Shown in pieces: positions 26,705-35,717 of a stretch of DNA of 64,000 nucleotides. Numbering within the stretch: position 1 is the first letter of the stretch; the number at the start of each line of letters is the position of its first letter. The notes below the pieces were generated by a model, which was not told where the DNA came from, did not search any database, and saw only the letters and a list, made by a program, of their open reading frames with translations. Position numbers and translations under genes: made by a program. Source of the DNA: Hellea sp. (GTDB lineage Bacteria > Pseudomonadota > Alphaproteobacteria > Caulobacterales > Maricaulaceae); the NCBI GenBank assembly GCA_029250925.1, contig JAQXEH010000049.1, positions 46,184 through 110,183 on the forward strand, given 5' to 3'.

Positions 26705-27115
26705 TTAGTGTTTTGGTGTCTTATTTGTTTTCTTTGCATTTGTAAGGTCCGCTAATAGAATATCAATACATTCAACTTCAACTTGTATTTCAATTTGGTT
26801 GGCAAATATGAAATTAATAAAACCTCCAGGACTTTGCGTTTTAGTAAAATTTACATCAAGAAGCACAGCCATGATGTTATCGTCTGTTTTTTTTATGCCT
26901 CTACTGCGAACACTTATAACACCGTCAACCCGCAATGCAGATTGGGCTCGAGCGGATGAATCGCTCTCATTTAGAAATCTTAAAAGGCGGAAATTCATAT
27001 ACCTCCCACCCCGGAAAAACTTTATGTCGCTTGTGCGTAGAATGGAATCTTGGACAGCTGATGCAATGACTTTAAGATCCGATATTTTTTCAGCTTTAAG
27101 CTTTAATCTTGCCAT
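26705..27115 (-). CDS. DUF2948 family protein
   Basis: The 136-residue protein has the DUF2948 pattern LKLKAEKISDLKVIASAVQD at the N-terminus, followed by the RRYMNFRLLRF-type segment (here FFRGGRYMNFRLLRF). It is conserved next to murA in alphaproteobacteria, with no known function. It starts 5 bases after the murA stop. In many relatives hisD lies between this gene and the UPF0262 gene; here only 47 bases separate them. Confidence 0.88.
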   Translation of the reverse strand: MARLKLKAEKISDLKVIASAVQDSILRTSDIKFFRGGRYMNFRLLRFLNESDSSARAQSALRVDGVISVRSRGIKKTDDNIMAVLLDVNFTKTQSPGGFINFIFANQIEIQVEVECIDILLADLTNAKKTNKTPKH

Positions 27116-27120
27116 TTCAT

Positions 27121-28383
27121 CTACTCGCTTTGCCTTGTTATATTAGCCCCACAGTTTCTCAATTTAATCTCTATATTCTCAAACCCTCGATCTAAATGAT
27201 AAACTCTACCAACATGAGTTTCACCTTTAGCAGCCATGCCAGCTGAAATTAATGATGCCGAAGCTCTTAAATCAGTAGCCATAACCGGAGCCCCCTTAAG
27301 CTCCTTTACTCCTCGTATTATAGCCTCTCTACCCCTAACATCTATATCCGCACCCATTCGGGATAGCTCAGGGCAATGCATAAACCTATTTTCAAAAATA
27401 TTTTCCCGTATTATTGAAGTGCCCTCAGCTAAACACATCATAGTCATAAACTGGGCCTGTAAGTCAGTTGGAAAACCCGGATACGCCTGAGTATCAATAT
27501 CCACAGCCCTTAAATTAGTTCCATTTCTTTCTATCAAAACAGATGTTTTATCGAAAGTTAGCTTCGCCCCAGCCTGTTCAATTAATGGCCACAGAGCCCC
27601 TAAATGATCGATGCAAATATTAGATAGCTTAACATTGCCCCCGACTGTTGCTGCCGCTAGTGCATACGTTCCCGCTTCAATCCTATCTGGAACAACTGAA
27701 TAGTCCACACCCTTTAAAGAAGATACACCTAATATAGATATGCGCGGCCTTCCTGCCCCTACAACTTTAGCACCCATGGCATTTAGGCAATTAGCCAAGT
27801 CAACTATTTCTGGCTCGCAAGCAGCATTATTTAATACAGTTTCACCTTCAGCTAAAGCAGCAGTCAACAGCGCATGTTCGGTTGCTCCAACAGAGATAAA
27901 GGGAAATGTTATCTCAGCACCTTTTAATCCAGCTTTTGCCGATGCAATAACGAAACCCTCCTCTAACTTAATTTTTGCTCCAAAACTTTCCATTGCCTTA
28001 AGATGCAAGTCAACGGGACGAGCCCCAATAGCACAACCACCTGGTAAAGAGACTTTAGCAAATCCAGACCTAGCGAGCAGAGGTCCTAGGACATTAAAGC
28101 TTGCACGCATTTTTCGAACTAGTTCATAAGGCGCGGTTGTTGACGATAAATTCTCGGCATGTAATGTCATTTTATCTGAACCAGACAAATTGATGCGTAC
28201 TCCAAGATGATTAAGTAATTCCGACATTGATCTGGTGTCACGCAATCTAGGCATATTTTTCAAAAGAACAGGCTTATCTGTCAGAAGGCAAACTGCCATT
28301 AGTTTAATGGCCGAGTTCTTAGCCCCACCAATGACTATTTCGCCATTTAATCGAGTTCCGCCCTGTATTACAATTTTGTCCAT
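27121..28383 (-). CDS. murA: UDP-N-acetylglucosamine 1-carboxyvinyltransferase
   Basis: The 420-residue enzyme transfers enolpyruvate from PEP to UDP-GlcNAc, the first committed step of peptidoglycan synthesis. The active-site Cys is C117 in PGGCAIGARPVD, and the Lys/Asn pair is in IGGAKNSAIK at the N-terminus. With Cys at this position the enzyme should be sensitive to fosfomycin. The start at 28383 has AGGTGA upstream and gives MDKIVIQGG; the longer frame from 28398 is less likely. Confidence 0.97.
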   Translation of the reverse strand: MDKIVIQGGTRLNGEIVIGGAKNSAIKLMAVCLLTDKPVLLKNMPRLRDTRSMSELLNHLGVRINLSGSDKMTLHAENLSSTTAPYELVRKMRASFNVLGPLLARSGFAKVSLPGGCAIGARPVDLHLKAMESFGAKIKLEEGFVIASAKAGLKGAEITFPFISVGATEHALLTAALAEGETVLNNAACEPEIVDLANCLNAMGAKVVGAGRPRISILGVSSLKGVDYSVVPDRIEAGTYALAAATVGGNVKLSNICIDHLGALWPLIEQAGAKLTFDKTSVLIERNGTNLRAVDIDTQAYPGFPTDLQAQFMTMMCLAEGTSIIRENIFENRFMHCPELSRMGADIDVRGREAIIRGVKELKGAPVMATDLRASASLISAGMAAKGETHVGRVYHLDRGFENIEIKLRNCGANITRQSE

Positions 28384-28480
28384 GACGTCACCTAGCAAAT
28401 ATAATTCTTAAATAACACTCTTGAATTTACATTTAAGTGATGAAAGTTCAACTTTTAAAGTTTAACCAAATTGTTGGTTG

Positions 28481-28597
28481 CTACTTTGGATTATTATCAT
28501 TTTTTCTCTTAACATCTTTTCGCCGTTTTAAATTATTTCGTAAATTTTTGGCCAATCTTTCTTCACGCGAAAGTTTATTTATTTCTCTCTTACCCAT
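28481..28597 (-). CDS. Small basic conserved-context protein upstream of murA
   Basis: A 38-residue frame begins at an ATG at 28597 and encodes a highly basic helix-prone peptide: MGKREINKLSREERLAKNLR, followed by an Asn/Lys/Arg-rich tail. It is on the murA strand, 97 bases upstream of the murA start. Short basic proteins with an EERLAxxLRxNLxRRK pattern are known in this position in other alphaproteobacteria, from general recollection, so it is probably real. There is no function to offer; RNA or ribosome binding is a guess from charge only. The ORF is too short for usual cut-offs. Confidence 0.6.
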   Translation of the reverse strand: MGKREINKLSREERLAKNLRNNLKRRKDVKRKNDNNPK

Positions 28598-28615
28598 TTA
28601 ACAATTTTAAATCCT

Positions 28616-30820
28616 CTATACTTTCTCAAATAAAAAAAGCTTTGAACTAAAGTCACCCTTAGGCATATAGCTAATATTTTTATTATCATCAGTCATTGAA
28701 ACATAAGGCAAGGTAAATCCATTTTCCATTAATAAATTCCCCGAATATAATTTACCATTGCAGACCTGTAGGTAATTACTGTTTTTTTCTAGGTCAACAA
28801 ACTTTACATGCTCAAAAGGTTTATTCGGGCCTGATAATATATGAAAATATAACAAAAAAACCTTTTCATAATCCTTTGTAATATACTGCCAGCAATAAGC
28901 ATTATCCGATTTTTTTAGTCTATAGAATCTACCGCCAATCATATCAGAAGAATGCTCCCTAGCAAACTTCATGAGCTCAGTTAATTCACTTTTATTTTTA
29001 TCAATATCGCTATGATTCAGTGAGATACCTTGTGCGGCGCAAAATACACCCGCATTAAATCTACTATTGATTGAAGTAATTCTTCCATTTTGATGGTTTG
29101 GGGATGGACCAATATAGGCTGATAATACATCTAATGGAAACAAATAGGAACAGCCATTTATAATTTTCAATCTTCCAATAGGGTCACTCATGTCGCTTGG
29201 CCAACTTTGTGACATATAGCTAAGCATGCCAAGGTCTAATCTGTTGCCACCACTAGCGCAGTTTTCGAATAAAATATTAGGATATTTTTTTGTTAAACGG
29301 TTCAGTATAGAATATAGCCCTAAAATATATCTATGCGGGACCTCAAGCTGATTCTGTATGGCAACCTTTGGAGAACCAACCTCCGACATATTACGGTTCA
29401 TATCCCACTTAATATAATCTATATTACCTTCAGAGAGTAACTTATCAAGCTTACCAAAAATATAATTTACAACATCCTCATTGCAATAATCTAATACTAA
29501 TTGATTTCTACCCAATGAAGGAATACGCCCTGGGGCCATTAAAACCCAGTCAGGGTGTTTTTTGTACAATTCACTTCGAGTATTAATCATTTCTGGTTCA
29601 ACCCATATCCCAAATTTTAGTCCTCTGTTTTTTATCTTAATTGCCAAGTCTTGAATTCCATCCGGGAACCGATTTGAATCTGCATACCAATCACCTAAAG
29701 ATGATGAATCATCAGTTCTTCCTTCAAACCACCCATCATCTAGGACAACCATCTCCAAACCGATTGAGACGGCTTTATCAGCAAGATTAAGAACTTCCTC
29801 CTGATTAACTTTAAAATAAGATGATTCCCAAGTGTTAATATAAGTGGGCCTTGGTTTATTTTTGAAATTTACAGGCGTAATCTTTTCTCTTATAAATGAA
29901 TGCCAAATATGTGACATTCCCCGTAACCCATCTTTACTAAAAGCATGAACTGCTTCGGGACTTTGAAAGGAATCACCAGGACTTAGGGACCAACTAAAAT
30001 TAAAAGGGTTTATCCCCGTTAACAATCGAACATTATTAAATTCACCCTTTTCTACTGAAATCGAATGATTGCCGCTATAAATAAGACTTGATGAGTATAC
30101 ATTGCCACTTATCTCATTACATTGATCTTCACAGAGGACTATAAAAGGCGAATGAGCTGCGCTTGATGATCCACGGTTACTGTCAATGACAAAACGCCCC
30201 ATTGGAACACTCATAGTCTCCTCTGATAACTCTCTAGACCATGAGCCATGAAGATGTAATATTTTGAACTGAGAGGCAGGAAAATCTATGGAGGAGCTAT
30301 ATATATTACTCAATTCAAGCTTTTTATTACCATGATTTTTTACTTTAGATGATCTTACCAGCACACCATGATTTTCGTAAATTGTGTAAGCAAGATCCAC
30401 TTCAATCTTATGACGATTATCTTCCAAACGCACGATCAAAGTATTGCACTCACCACCCCGGGCGGATGGTAGGCCGCTTAAAGGTTTTTTGTCACTAATA
30501 ATGAAATGATCTTTATATTTTAGAACTGTTACAGTGTTTCCATCCTTATTTTTACAATGAAAAGCAGGGAATCTAAAATCAGTAGATCCAAAAGTCGGAT
30601 ACTCCTGAGGTAATTCAGATAGATTATAATTTTTTTTACCCTGGAAATGTAAAACCCCATCTCTGTGAGTCTGATAATGATGTGAAAAAGAATTTATGGG
30701 GTTAGTTAATGGGGCACCATAGTAAATATGTTCTAATATGCCATTATCACCAACACGAAAAACATATGAATAATATTTATTTGTTAGAGAAAATATATTT
30801 TTTTCTGATGCAATAATCAC
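28616..30820 (-). CDS. Alpha-galactosidase, GH36
   Basis: The 734-residue enzyme hydrolyses terminal alpha-galactosides. GH36 signatures are VLDDGWFEGR, IWVEPEMIN, the nucleophile in IKWDMNR (D473) and ENCASGGNRLDLGML. The acid/base is probably D543 in SWPSD, 70 residues after the nucleophile as expected. The longest frame begins at a TTG at 30856. A GTG at 30820 with AGGGG 5 bases upstream gives a better start and normal family length. There is no signal peptide, so it is cytoplasmic. It diverges from a sodium-sugar-type symporter gene, which likely imports its substrate or product. Confidence 0.9.
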   Translation of the reverse strand: MIIASEKNIFSLTNKYYSYVFRVGDNGILEHIYYGAPLTNPINSFSHHYQTHRDGVLHFQGKKNYNLSELPQEYPTFGSTDFRFPAFHCKNKDGNTVTVLKYKDHFIISDKKPLSGLPSARGGECNTLIVRLEDNRHKIEVDLAYTIYENHGVLVRSSKVKNHGNKKLELSNIYSSSIDFPASQFKILHLHGSWSRELSEETMSVPMGRFVIDSNRGSSSAAHSPFIVLCEDQCNEISGNVYSSSLIYSGNHSISVEKGEFNNVRLLTGINPFNFSWSLSPGDSFQSPEAVHAFSKDGLRGMSHIWHSFIREKITPVNFKNKPRPTYINTWESSYFKVNQEEVLNLADKAVSIGLEMVVLDDGWFEGRTDDSSSLGDWYADSNRFPDGIQDLAIKIKNRGLKFGIWVEPEMINTRSELYKKHPDWVLMAPGRIPSLGRNQLVLDYCNEDVVNYIFGKLDKLLSEGNIDYIKWDMNRNMSEVGSPKVAIQNQLEVPHRYILGLYSILNRLTKKYPNILFENCASGGNRLDLGMLSYMSQSWPSDMSDPIGRLKIINGCSYLFPLDVLSAYIGPSPNHQNGRITSINSRFNAGVFCAAQGISLNHSDIDKNKSELTELMKFAREHSSDMIGGRFYRLKKSDNAYCWQYITKDYEKVFLLYFHILSGPNKPFEHVKFVDLEKNSNYLQVCNGKLYSGNLLMENGFTLPYVSMTDDNKNISYMPKGDFSSKLFLFEKV

Positions 30821-30879
30821 ATTTTCCCCTAGTATATCCACAAACAAGCAAATCAAACAAATAGAATGGAATATTATAA

Positions 30880-32355
30880 ATGCAGCTTGAATTAATTCAA
30901 ATAATAATATTTATTTCATTACTATTAGCAATTGCCATCGTTACTGTGTGGTACTGTTTAAAATCTTCCCCAAATGTAAATCAAGAAAAAGAGTACTTTT
31001 TAGCAGGAGGCAGCTTAAAATGGTACTTTGTAGCGGGCTCAATCACCCTAACTAACTTATCAACTGATCAGCTTGTTGGTATGAATGGAAACCAGATGGC
31101 TTTACTTGCTTGGTGGGAGCTAGCTGCAGTAGCAGGTCTCTGCATGCTTTGTTTCATTTTTATACCTATTTATTATAAATACAACTGCACAACTACAACT
31201 GAATTGTTAGAAATAAGGTACAAAAACAAGCACATAAGAGCACTTGTTTCATTACTTTTTTTACTAGGCAATATTTTTATTTTCTTGCCCGCAATACTTT
31301 ATGGAGGATCTTTATTTATTCAAAGCATGTTTAACGTCGATATAAACTTATATGTTCTGGCAGTCTTATTTGCTGGTTTTGGGGCTGCATATTCTATATT
31401 TGGAGGACTTCGTGCAGTTGCTGTTTCAGATACCTTTTCAGGTGTTTTACTCCTTGGACTTGCAATTACGGTGACATTAATAGCTTTAAACACAATAAAC
31501 TTTGATTTTTCAGGAATACCTAAAGAAAGACTTACACTTATTGGAACACCAGATTCTGATATACCATTTTCAACACTTTTTACTGGAATGGTTTTTATTC
31601 AAATGTTTTATTGGTCAACCAATCAAACAATAACACAAAGAGCAATGGCATCGCCATCAGTAAAAGAAGCGCAAAAAGGTATATTAGCCGCAGCCATAAT
31701 TAGACTATTAATTGTGCCCCCGATAATCGTTATTCCCGGTATAGTTGCTTACAAACTTTATGGAGATATTGGAGATGCAGCTTATGGGACACTGGTAGGT
31801 GATTTACTTCCAAGCTTTCTTTCTGGAGCTTTTGCTGCTGCTATTGTTGCAGCAGTTCTTACAACATTTAATTCTATTCTTAATGCCTCTGCAGCACTAT
31901 GGGTCTGTGATATACATGAAACTTACATAAGTAAAAATCCTAATGTTAAAAAGCTTTCTTTGTGGGTATCAATAATAATGGTTATTATGGCTTTTATGAT
32001 GATACCAATTTTCAACAACCCAGAACAAAGTATCATCAACACGGTTCAGCGGTTATATGGTTTACTTTCTATGCCGATATTAGCCGCCTTTATAGTAGGA
32101 CTCTTATTTAAAAACATTGATGCACGCTCTGTAATTATCTCAGTTATTTTTGGAGTAATATTTTATTATTGGATGCTGTTACCATTAGCTGAAAATGCAT
32201 CAATGGAGACGCAGAATGTAAAGTTTCATTACATTCACCTTATGGCAATAAATTTGTTGGCAATGATTATAGTATCTCTTTCTTTGAACAAGTTTATGTT
32301 CAAAGAAAATGCGCAATGGGACTTAAAGTCTCTTTTTAGAGTTGATCAAAAATAG
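30880..32355 (+). CDS. Sodium:solute symporter (SLC5/SSS family)
   Basis: The 491-residue protein has about 13-14 membrane helices and the SSS pattern: EYFLAGGSLKWYFVAGS near the N-terminus, NLSTDQLVGMNG, and SIFGGLRAVAVSDTFSG. Its closest look is the sugar branch (YidK/SglT-like). Divergence from the GH36 gene by about 60 bases suggests import of galactose or an alpha-galactoside, including galactosyl-glycerol. The substrate is inferred from context. It converges on the second BCCT gene with a 2-base gap. Confidence 0.88.
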   Translation: MQLELIQIIIFISLLLAIAIVTVWYCLKSSPNVNQEKEYFLAGGSLKWYFVAGSITLTNLSTDQLVGMNGNQMALLAWWELAAVAGLCMLCFIFIPIYYKYNCTTTTELLEIRYKNKHIRALVSLLFLLGNIFIFLPAILYGGSLFIQSMFNVDINLYVLAVLFAGFGAAYSIFGGLRAVAVSDTFSGVLLLGLAITVTLIALNTINFDFSGIPKERLTLIGTPDSDIPFSTLFTGMVFIQMFYWSTNQTITQRAMASPSVKEAQKGILAAAIIRLLIVPPIIVIPGIVAYKLYGDIGDAAYGTLVGDLLPSFLSGAFAAAIVAAVLTTFNSILNASAALWVCDIHETYISKNPNVKKLSLWVSIIMVIMAFMMIPIFNNPEQSIINTVQRLYGLLSMPILAAFIVGLLFKNIDARSVIISVIFGVIFYYWMLLPLAENASMETQNVKFHYIHLMAINLLAMIIVSLSLNKFMFKENAQWDLKSLFRVDQK

Positions 32356-32357
32356 AC

Positions 32358-33926
32358 CTAGTCATGACTTTTCTTTGTATAAGACAGTAACCCCTTTATC
32401 AAACAAAATCCATAAAGAATAACTATAAAGCTAAACGGCAGAGCGGCAGTAATTGTGCCTGCTTGCAATGATTTTAAAGCTTCCTCACCACCCCCGTAAA
32501 GTAAAGCTATAGCTGTTAATCCGATTAATATTGCCCAAAAAACTCTTTGTCTTGCTGGCGTGTCCTTCTGAGTACCCGATGTCAAACTGTCTACTACCAG
32601 TGAACCTGAGTCAGCAGATGTAACTATAAAGATAATTAATAAAAAGATTGCTATAACAGAAGTTACCTCGGAATAGGGCAGACTATTAAGCATTTGAAAT
32701 AAAGTTAAGGAGGAGTCACTCATGCCTACAGATAAGTCTCCAACTTTATCTTCAAATTGAGAAATAGCCGTTTCCCCAAAAGCCGTGAACCATACTAAAC
32801 CTATACTAAAGGGCGCAATTAATACTCCCATCATAAATTGACGTATTGTTCTTCCTTTAGATATCTTAGCAATAAACATTCCAACAAACGGCGACCAGGC
32901 AATCCACCAGGCCCAATAAAAAATTGTCCAGTCGTGAAAAAAGTTTTCATCGGCTCTACCTACCCAATTAGTCAATCGCAAGCTATCCGGTACTGAATAA
33001 ATAAGTGTATCGAACATGCTTTCGAATATCCCAACCGTTGGACCCGCCACTATGACAAAAAACAAGAGCAAACCCGCAAAAAACATATTCACATTGCTTA
33101 ATAGTTTTACTCCCCCATTCATTCCTCGAAGGATAGAAAAAATAGCTATGATCGTTATGGTAAAAATTAATATAATTTGAAGGCTTTTTGTAGCTTCAAC
33201 ATTAAATATATAGCTCAGACCACCTGTAGCTTGCGTTGCTCCTATACCAATAGTGCATGCTAATCCAAAAATAGTAGAAACGACTGCGAACATATCGATT
33301 ATATGTCCACGCCAACCCCATATCTTTTCACCAAATATAGGAAAAAATGCAGAGCGAACTGTAAGTGGAAGCCCCATATTATATGCAAAGAAAGCTAATG
33401 TTAATCCCACAATAGCATAAATAGACCAAGCTGAGAGACCCCAATGAAAAACTGAGGTTGTGAATGCCAGTCTCCTAGCATCAACCGTTTCAGCTGGCAC
33501 ATTAAATGGAGTCCCGTACCAATCAGTATAGTAACCAAGGGGCTCTGCAGATCCGTAAAACATAAAACCGATACCGACACCTGCTGCAAAAAGCATTGCA
33601 ATCCAAGAGCCTACTTTGTACTCGGGCTTAGCATCATCTCCGCCAAGTTTAATTTTACCAAAAGGCGATATAGCTAAGACTACGCAAAGAGTTAAAATTA
33701 AAACAGGGATTAATGAATAAAACCAATCAAATCTAGATAATGTCCATAATTTTGCACCGTTAAGAGCATTATTTGATTCACCAGGAAAAACTAATGTAAT
33801 AATAGAAAATATCAGTATTAAAAGTGCGCTGATAACAAATACAGGACTATGTATTTCCATACCAAAAGTTTTGATTATTTTTTGGTCGTCTGCAGGAGGT
33901 TTATAAGTTTTTTCTTTTTGAAACAT
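32358..33926 (-). CDS. BCCT transporter, BetP-like aromatic box
   Basis: The 522-residue BCCT carrier has AAGVGIGFMFYGSAEP (glycine-rich helix) and FYWAWWIAWSPFVGMF, followed by IAKISKGRT. It keeps the W-W-x-x-W pattern that in BetP cages the trimethylammonium group. A substrate with N(CH3)3 such as glycine betaine, gamma-butyrobetaine or 2-trimethylaminoethylphosphonate is therefore plausible. It diverges from the TmpA-like gene across 89 bases containing a palindrome, so joint regulation is likely. There is no long C-terminal osmosensing tail, which favours a nutrient role over osmoregulation. Confidence 0.93.
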   Translation of the reverse strand: MFQKEKTYKPPADDQKIIKTFGMEIHSPVFVISALLILIFSIITLVFPGESNNALNGAKLWTLSRFDWFYSLIPVLILTLCVVLAISPFGKIKLGGDDAKPEYKVGSWIAMLFAAGVGIGFMFYGSAEPLGYYTDWYGTPFNVPAETVDARRLAFTTSVFHWGLSAWSIYAIVGLTLAFFAYNMGLPLTVRSAFFPIFGEKIWGWRGHIIDMFAVVSTIFGLACTIGIGATQATGGLSYIFNVEATKSLQIILIFTITIIAIFSILRGMNGGVKLLSNVNMFFAGLLLFFVIVAGPTVGIFESMFDTLIYSVPDSLRLTNWVGRADENFFHDWTIFYWAWWIAWSPFVGMFIAKISKGRTIRQFMMGVLIAPFSIGLVWFTAFGETAISQFEDKVGDLSVGMSDSSLTLFQMLNSLPYSEVTSVIAIFLLIIFIVTSADSGSLVVDSLTSGTQKDTPARQRVFWAILIGLTAIALLYGGGEEALKSLQAGTITAALPFSFIVILYGFCLIKGLLSYTKKSHD

Positions 33927-33986
33927 AATATAATTATTTCTGATGATAGATTTTTATTGTATTCCAACCCTGCAGTTTATGAGATA

Positions 33987-34000
33987 GATTGTAAACAATC
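33987..34000. promoter_or_regulatory. Palindrome between the BCCT and tmpA-like genes
   Basis: GATTGT-AA-ACAATC is a perfect 14-base dyad, 15 bases upstream of the tmpA-like start and 60 bases from the BCCT start. It is well placed to act as an operator controlling both divergent genes. No regulator gene is adjacent, so the binding protein is unknown. Confidence 0.45.
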
Positions 34001-34015
34001 ATTTAAGGATTCTAT

Positions 34016-35158
34016 ATGCTTAAAAGTCATGATACGGTTTATGTGAAACCACAAACAGGCGAACTAATTTTAACTTGTCAGGACAAAAGCATAGAACTCC
34101 ACCCGTTGTGGCTCCGAGAAAGAGCATTAAACTCGTGCTCAACAGATCCAATAAGCAAACAAAGGAAATATGAGCATTCGACTTTTCAGCCTGAATTGAA
34201 GATATTAAAAGCAAAAATTTCAAAAAAATCTAACTTAAACATCTTCTTTAGTGACTCATTTGAGGGTCATTTTAATTTGGATCAGATAAAAAATGAAATT
34301 GGGTGGCTTAAGGACGTTGAATGCCCTCCTGAATTAGAAAGTTGGACATCTTCATTAGAACTAAAAAGAATAGATTGGGAACGCCTTAAGGACCCTTCCA
34401 ACCTACAGCACATGTTGCATGACTTTCTAAAGTATGGCTTCTGTATAATGGAAAATACCCCAACAGAAAAAGACAATTTATTAAAGTTAGCAGGAAAATT
34501 CGGCTATGTAAGACACACACATTGGGGCAAACTATTTAATGTTGAGAAAAAAAGAATGCCCACGGATACAGCTTATACTGATGATGCCTTATCATCCCAT
34601 ACTGATAATCCATACCGAGAACCAGTTCCTGGAATACAATTTCTTCATTGCCTTGAAAATAATGTATCTGGTGGACTTTCAACTTTAACAGACGGCATAG
34701 CCATAATTAAACAGCTAGAATTAGAGATGCCGGAACATTCTAAAATTTTAGAAAGTGTTAATGTGCGGTTTCGATATGAAGGACCCTCCGCTATTTTAGA
34801 AAATTGGGGCTCAATTATCGAAAGAAATCATAATAATATTATAAATCGAATTCGTTTGAGCAACAGACTTGATTATGTGCCTGCTCTAGATAAAAAAACA
34901 TTAGATTATTTTTATGCAGGAAGAAAAAGATTAAATGAATTGAGTAACCATCCAGATTATCAGATACAATTTCCTTTTAAAAAAGGTACTCTCCTGATGA
35001 TGGATAACTACAGATTACTTCATGGAAGAACAAAATATAATGGTAATGAGGGGAATAGGCATTTGCAAGGTTGTTATACAGATCACGACGGGGTGACAAG
35101 CCTTTACAGAATGCTATCAAAAGGCAATAAAGTAACATCTGTTCCCACTGAGCTATAA
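34016..35158 (+). CDS. tmpA: TmpA-like Fe(II)/2-oxoglutarate hydroxylase (gamma-butyrobetaine hydroxylase family)
   Basis: The 380-residue enzyme has an N-terminal DUF971-type domain and a C-terminal TauD/BBOX-type oxygenase domain. The iron triad is H195-x-D197 (SHTDNPYREPVPG) and H336 (RLLHGRT); the 2-oxoglutarate Arg is probably R348 (NRHLQGCY). The N-terminal domain lacks the Cys cluster that binds zinc in human BBOX1: the equivalent stretch reads RERALNSCS. TmpA hydroxylates 2-trimethylaminoethylphosphonate at C1; true BBOX makes carnitine. The TmpB-like gene starting 1 base after its stop is the main reason to prefer TmpA. AAGGA lies 6 bases before the ATG. Confidence 0.72.
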   Translation: MLKSHDTVYVKPQTGELILTCQDKSIELHPLWLRERALNSCSTDPISKQRKYEHSTFQPELKILKAKISKKSNLNIFFSDSFEGHFNLDQIKNEIGWLKDVECPPELESWTSSLELKRIDWERLKDPSNLQHMLHDFLKYGFCIMENTPTEKDNLLKLAGKFGYVRHTHWGKLFNVEKKRMPTDTAYTDDALSSHTDNPYREPVPGIQFLHCLENNVSGGLSTLTDGIAIIKQLELEMPEHSKILESVNVRFRYEGPSAILENWGSIIERNHNNIINRIRLSNRLDYVPALDKKTLDYFYAGRKRLNELSNHPDYQIQFPFKKGTLLMMDNYRLLHGRTKYNGNEGNRHLQGCYTDHDGVTSLYRMLSKGNKVTSVPTEL

Positions 35159-35159
35159 A

Positions 35160-35717
35160 ATGAAAACAGTTAATTTTACTAGAATGGAAGACGGTACTGT
35201 TGAAGATTATACTTTACTTGCAGAACATGAAAAAAAATTTCTAGTCGATTTGCCTGATAGAATTGTAAGTGCCCTAGAAAAGCTAAAAAATAGCTTCTCT
35301 GGCTATAAGATAGACAGACTGCAACATTGTTTACAAACTGCAACAAGGGCATTGAGAGATGACGCTGATATTGACTGGATAGTAAGCTCTTTAATTCATG
35401 ATATTGGCGATGATTTAGCACCACTAAACCATGACAGTTTTGCAGCAAGTGTCTTAGCTCCATACGTTAGAGAGGAGTGTAGCTGGGTGATAAAGCATCA
35501 TGGTATTTTTCAATTAAAATATTATGGTGATAAAATTGGATTAAATCCAAAAGAGAGTCAAAAGTTCAAGGATCATAAACACTTTTTGGCTGCTGTGTAC
35601 TTCTGTGAGAAGTGGGATCAAACAAGTTTTGATCCCAACTATAATACCCTTCCACTTGATTACTTTAAACCGATGATTGCTGAAGTATTTAGCAGAGAGC
35701 CTTGGACTTTTAACTAA
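35160..35717 (+). CDS. tmpB: TmpB-like HD-domain mixed-valence diiron oxygenase
   Basis: The 185-residue HD-domain protein has ligands spaced as in PhnZ and other mixed-valence diiron oxygenases: H56, H80-D81 (IHDIGDD), H91, H113/H114 (IKHHG) and D153 (EKWDQ). TmpB cleaves the C-P bond of the hydroxylated phosphonate made by TmpA, giving glycine betaine and phosphate. Many such proteins are misannotated as phosphohydrolases. It is coupled to the TmpA-like gene, and its end overlaps the convergent mttB-like gene by 8 bases. Action on another alpha-hydroxylated quaternary amine cannot be excluded. No phosphonate ABC transporter is present in the window. Confidence 0.68.
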   Translation: MKTVNFTRMEDGTVEDYTLLAEHEKKFLVDLPDRIVSALEKLKNSFSGYKIDRLQHCLQTATRALRDDADIDWIVSSLIHDIGDDLAPLNHDSFAASVLAPYVREECSWVIKHHGIFQLKYYGDKIGLNPKESQKFKDHKHFLAAVYFCEKWDQTSFDPNYNTLPLDYFKPMIAEVFSREPWTFN

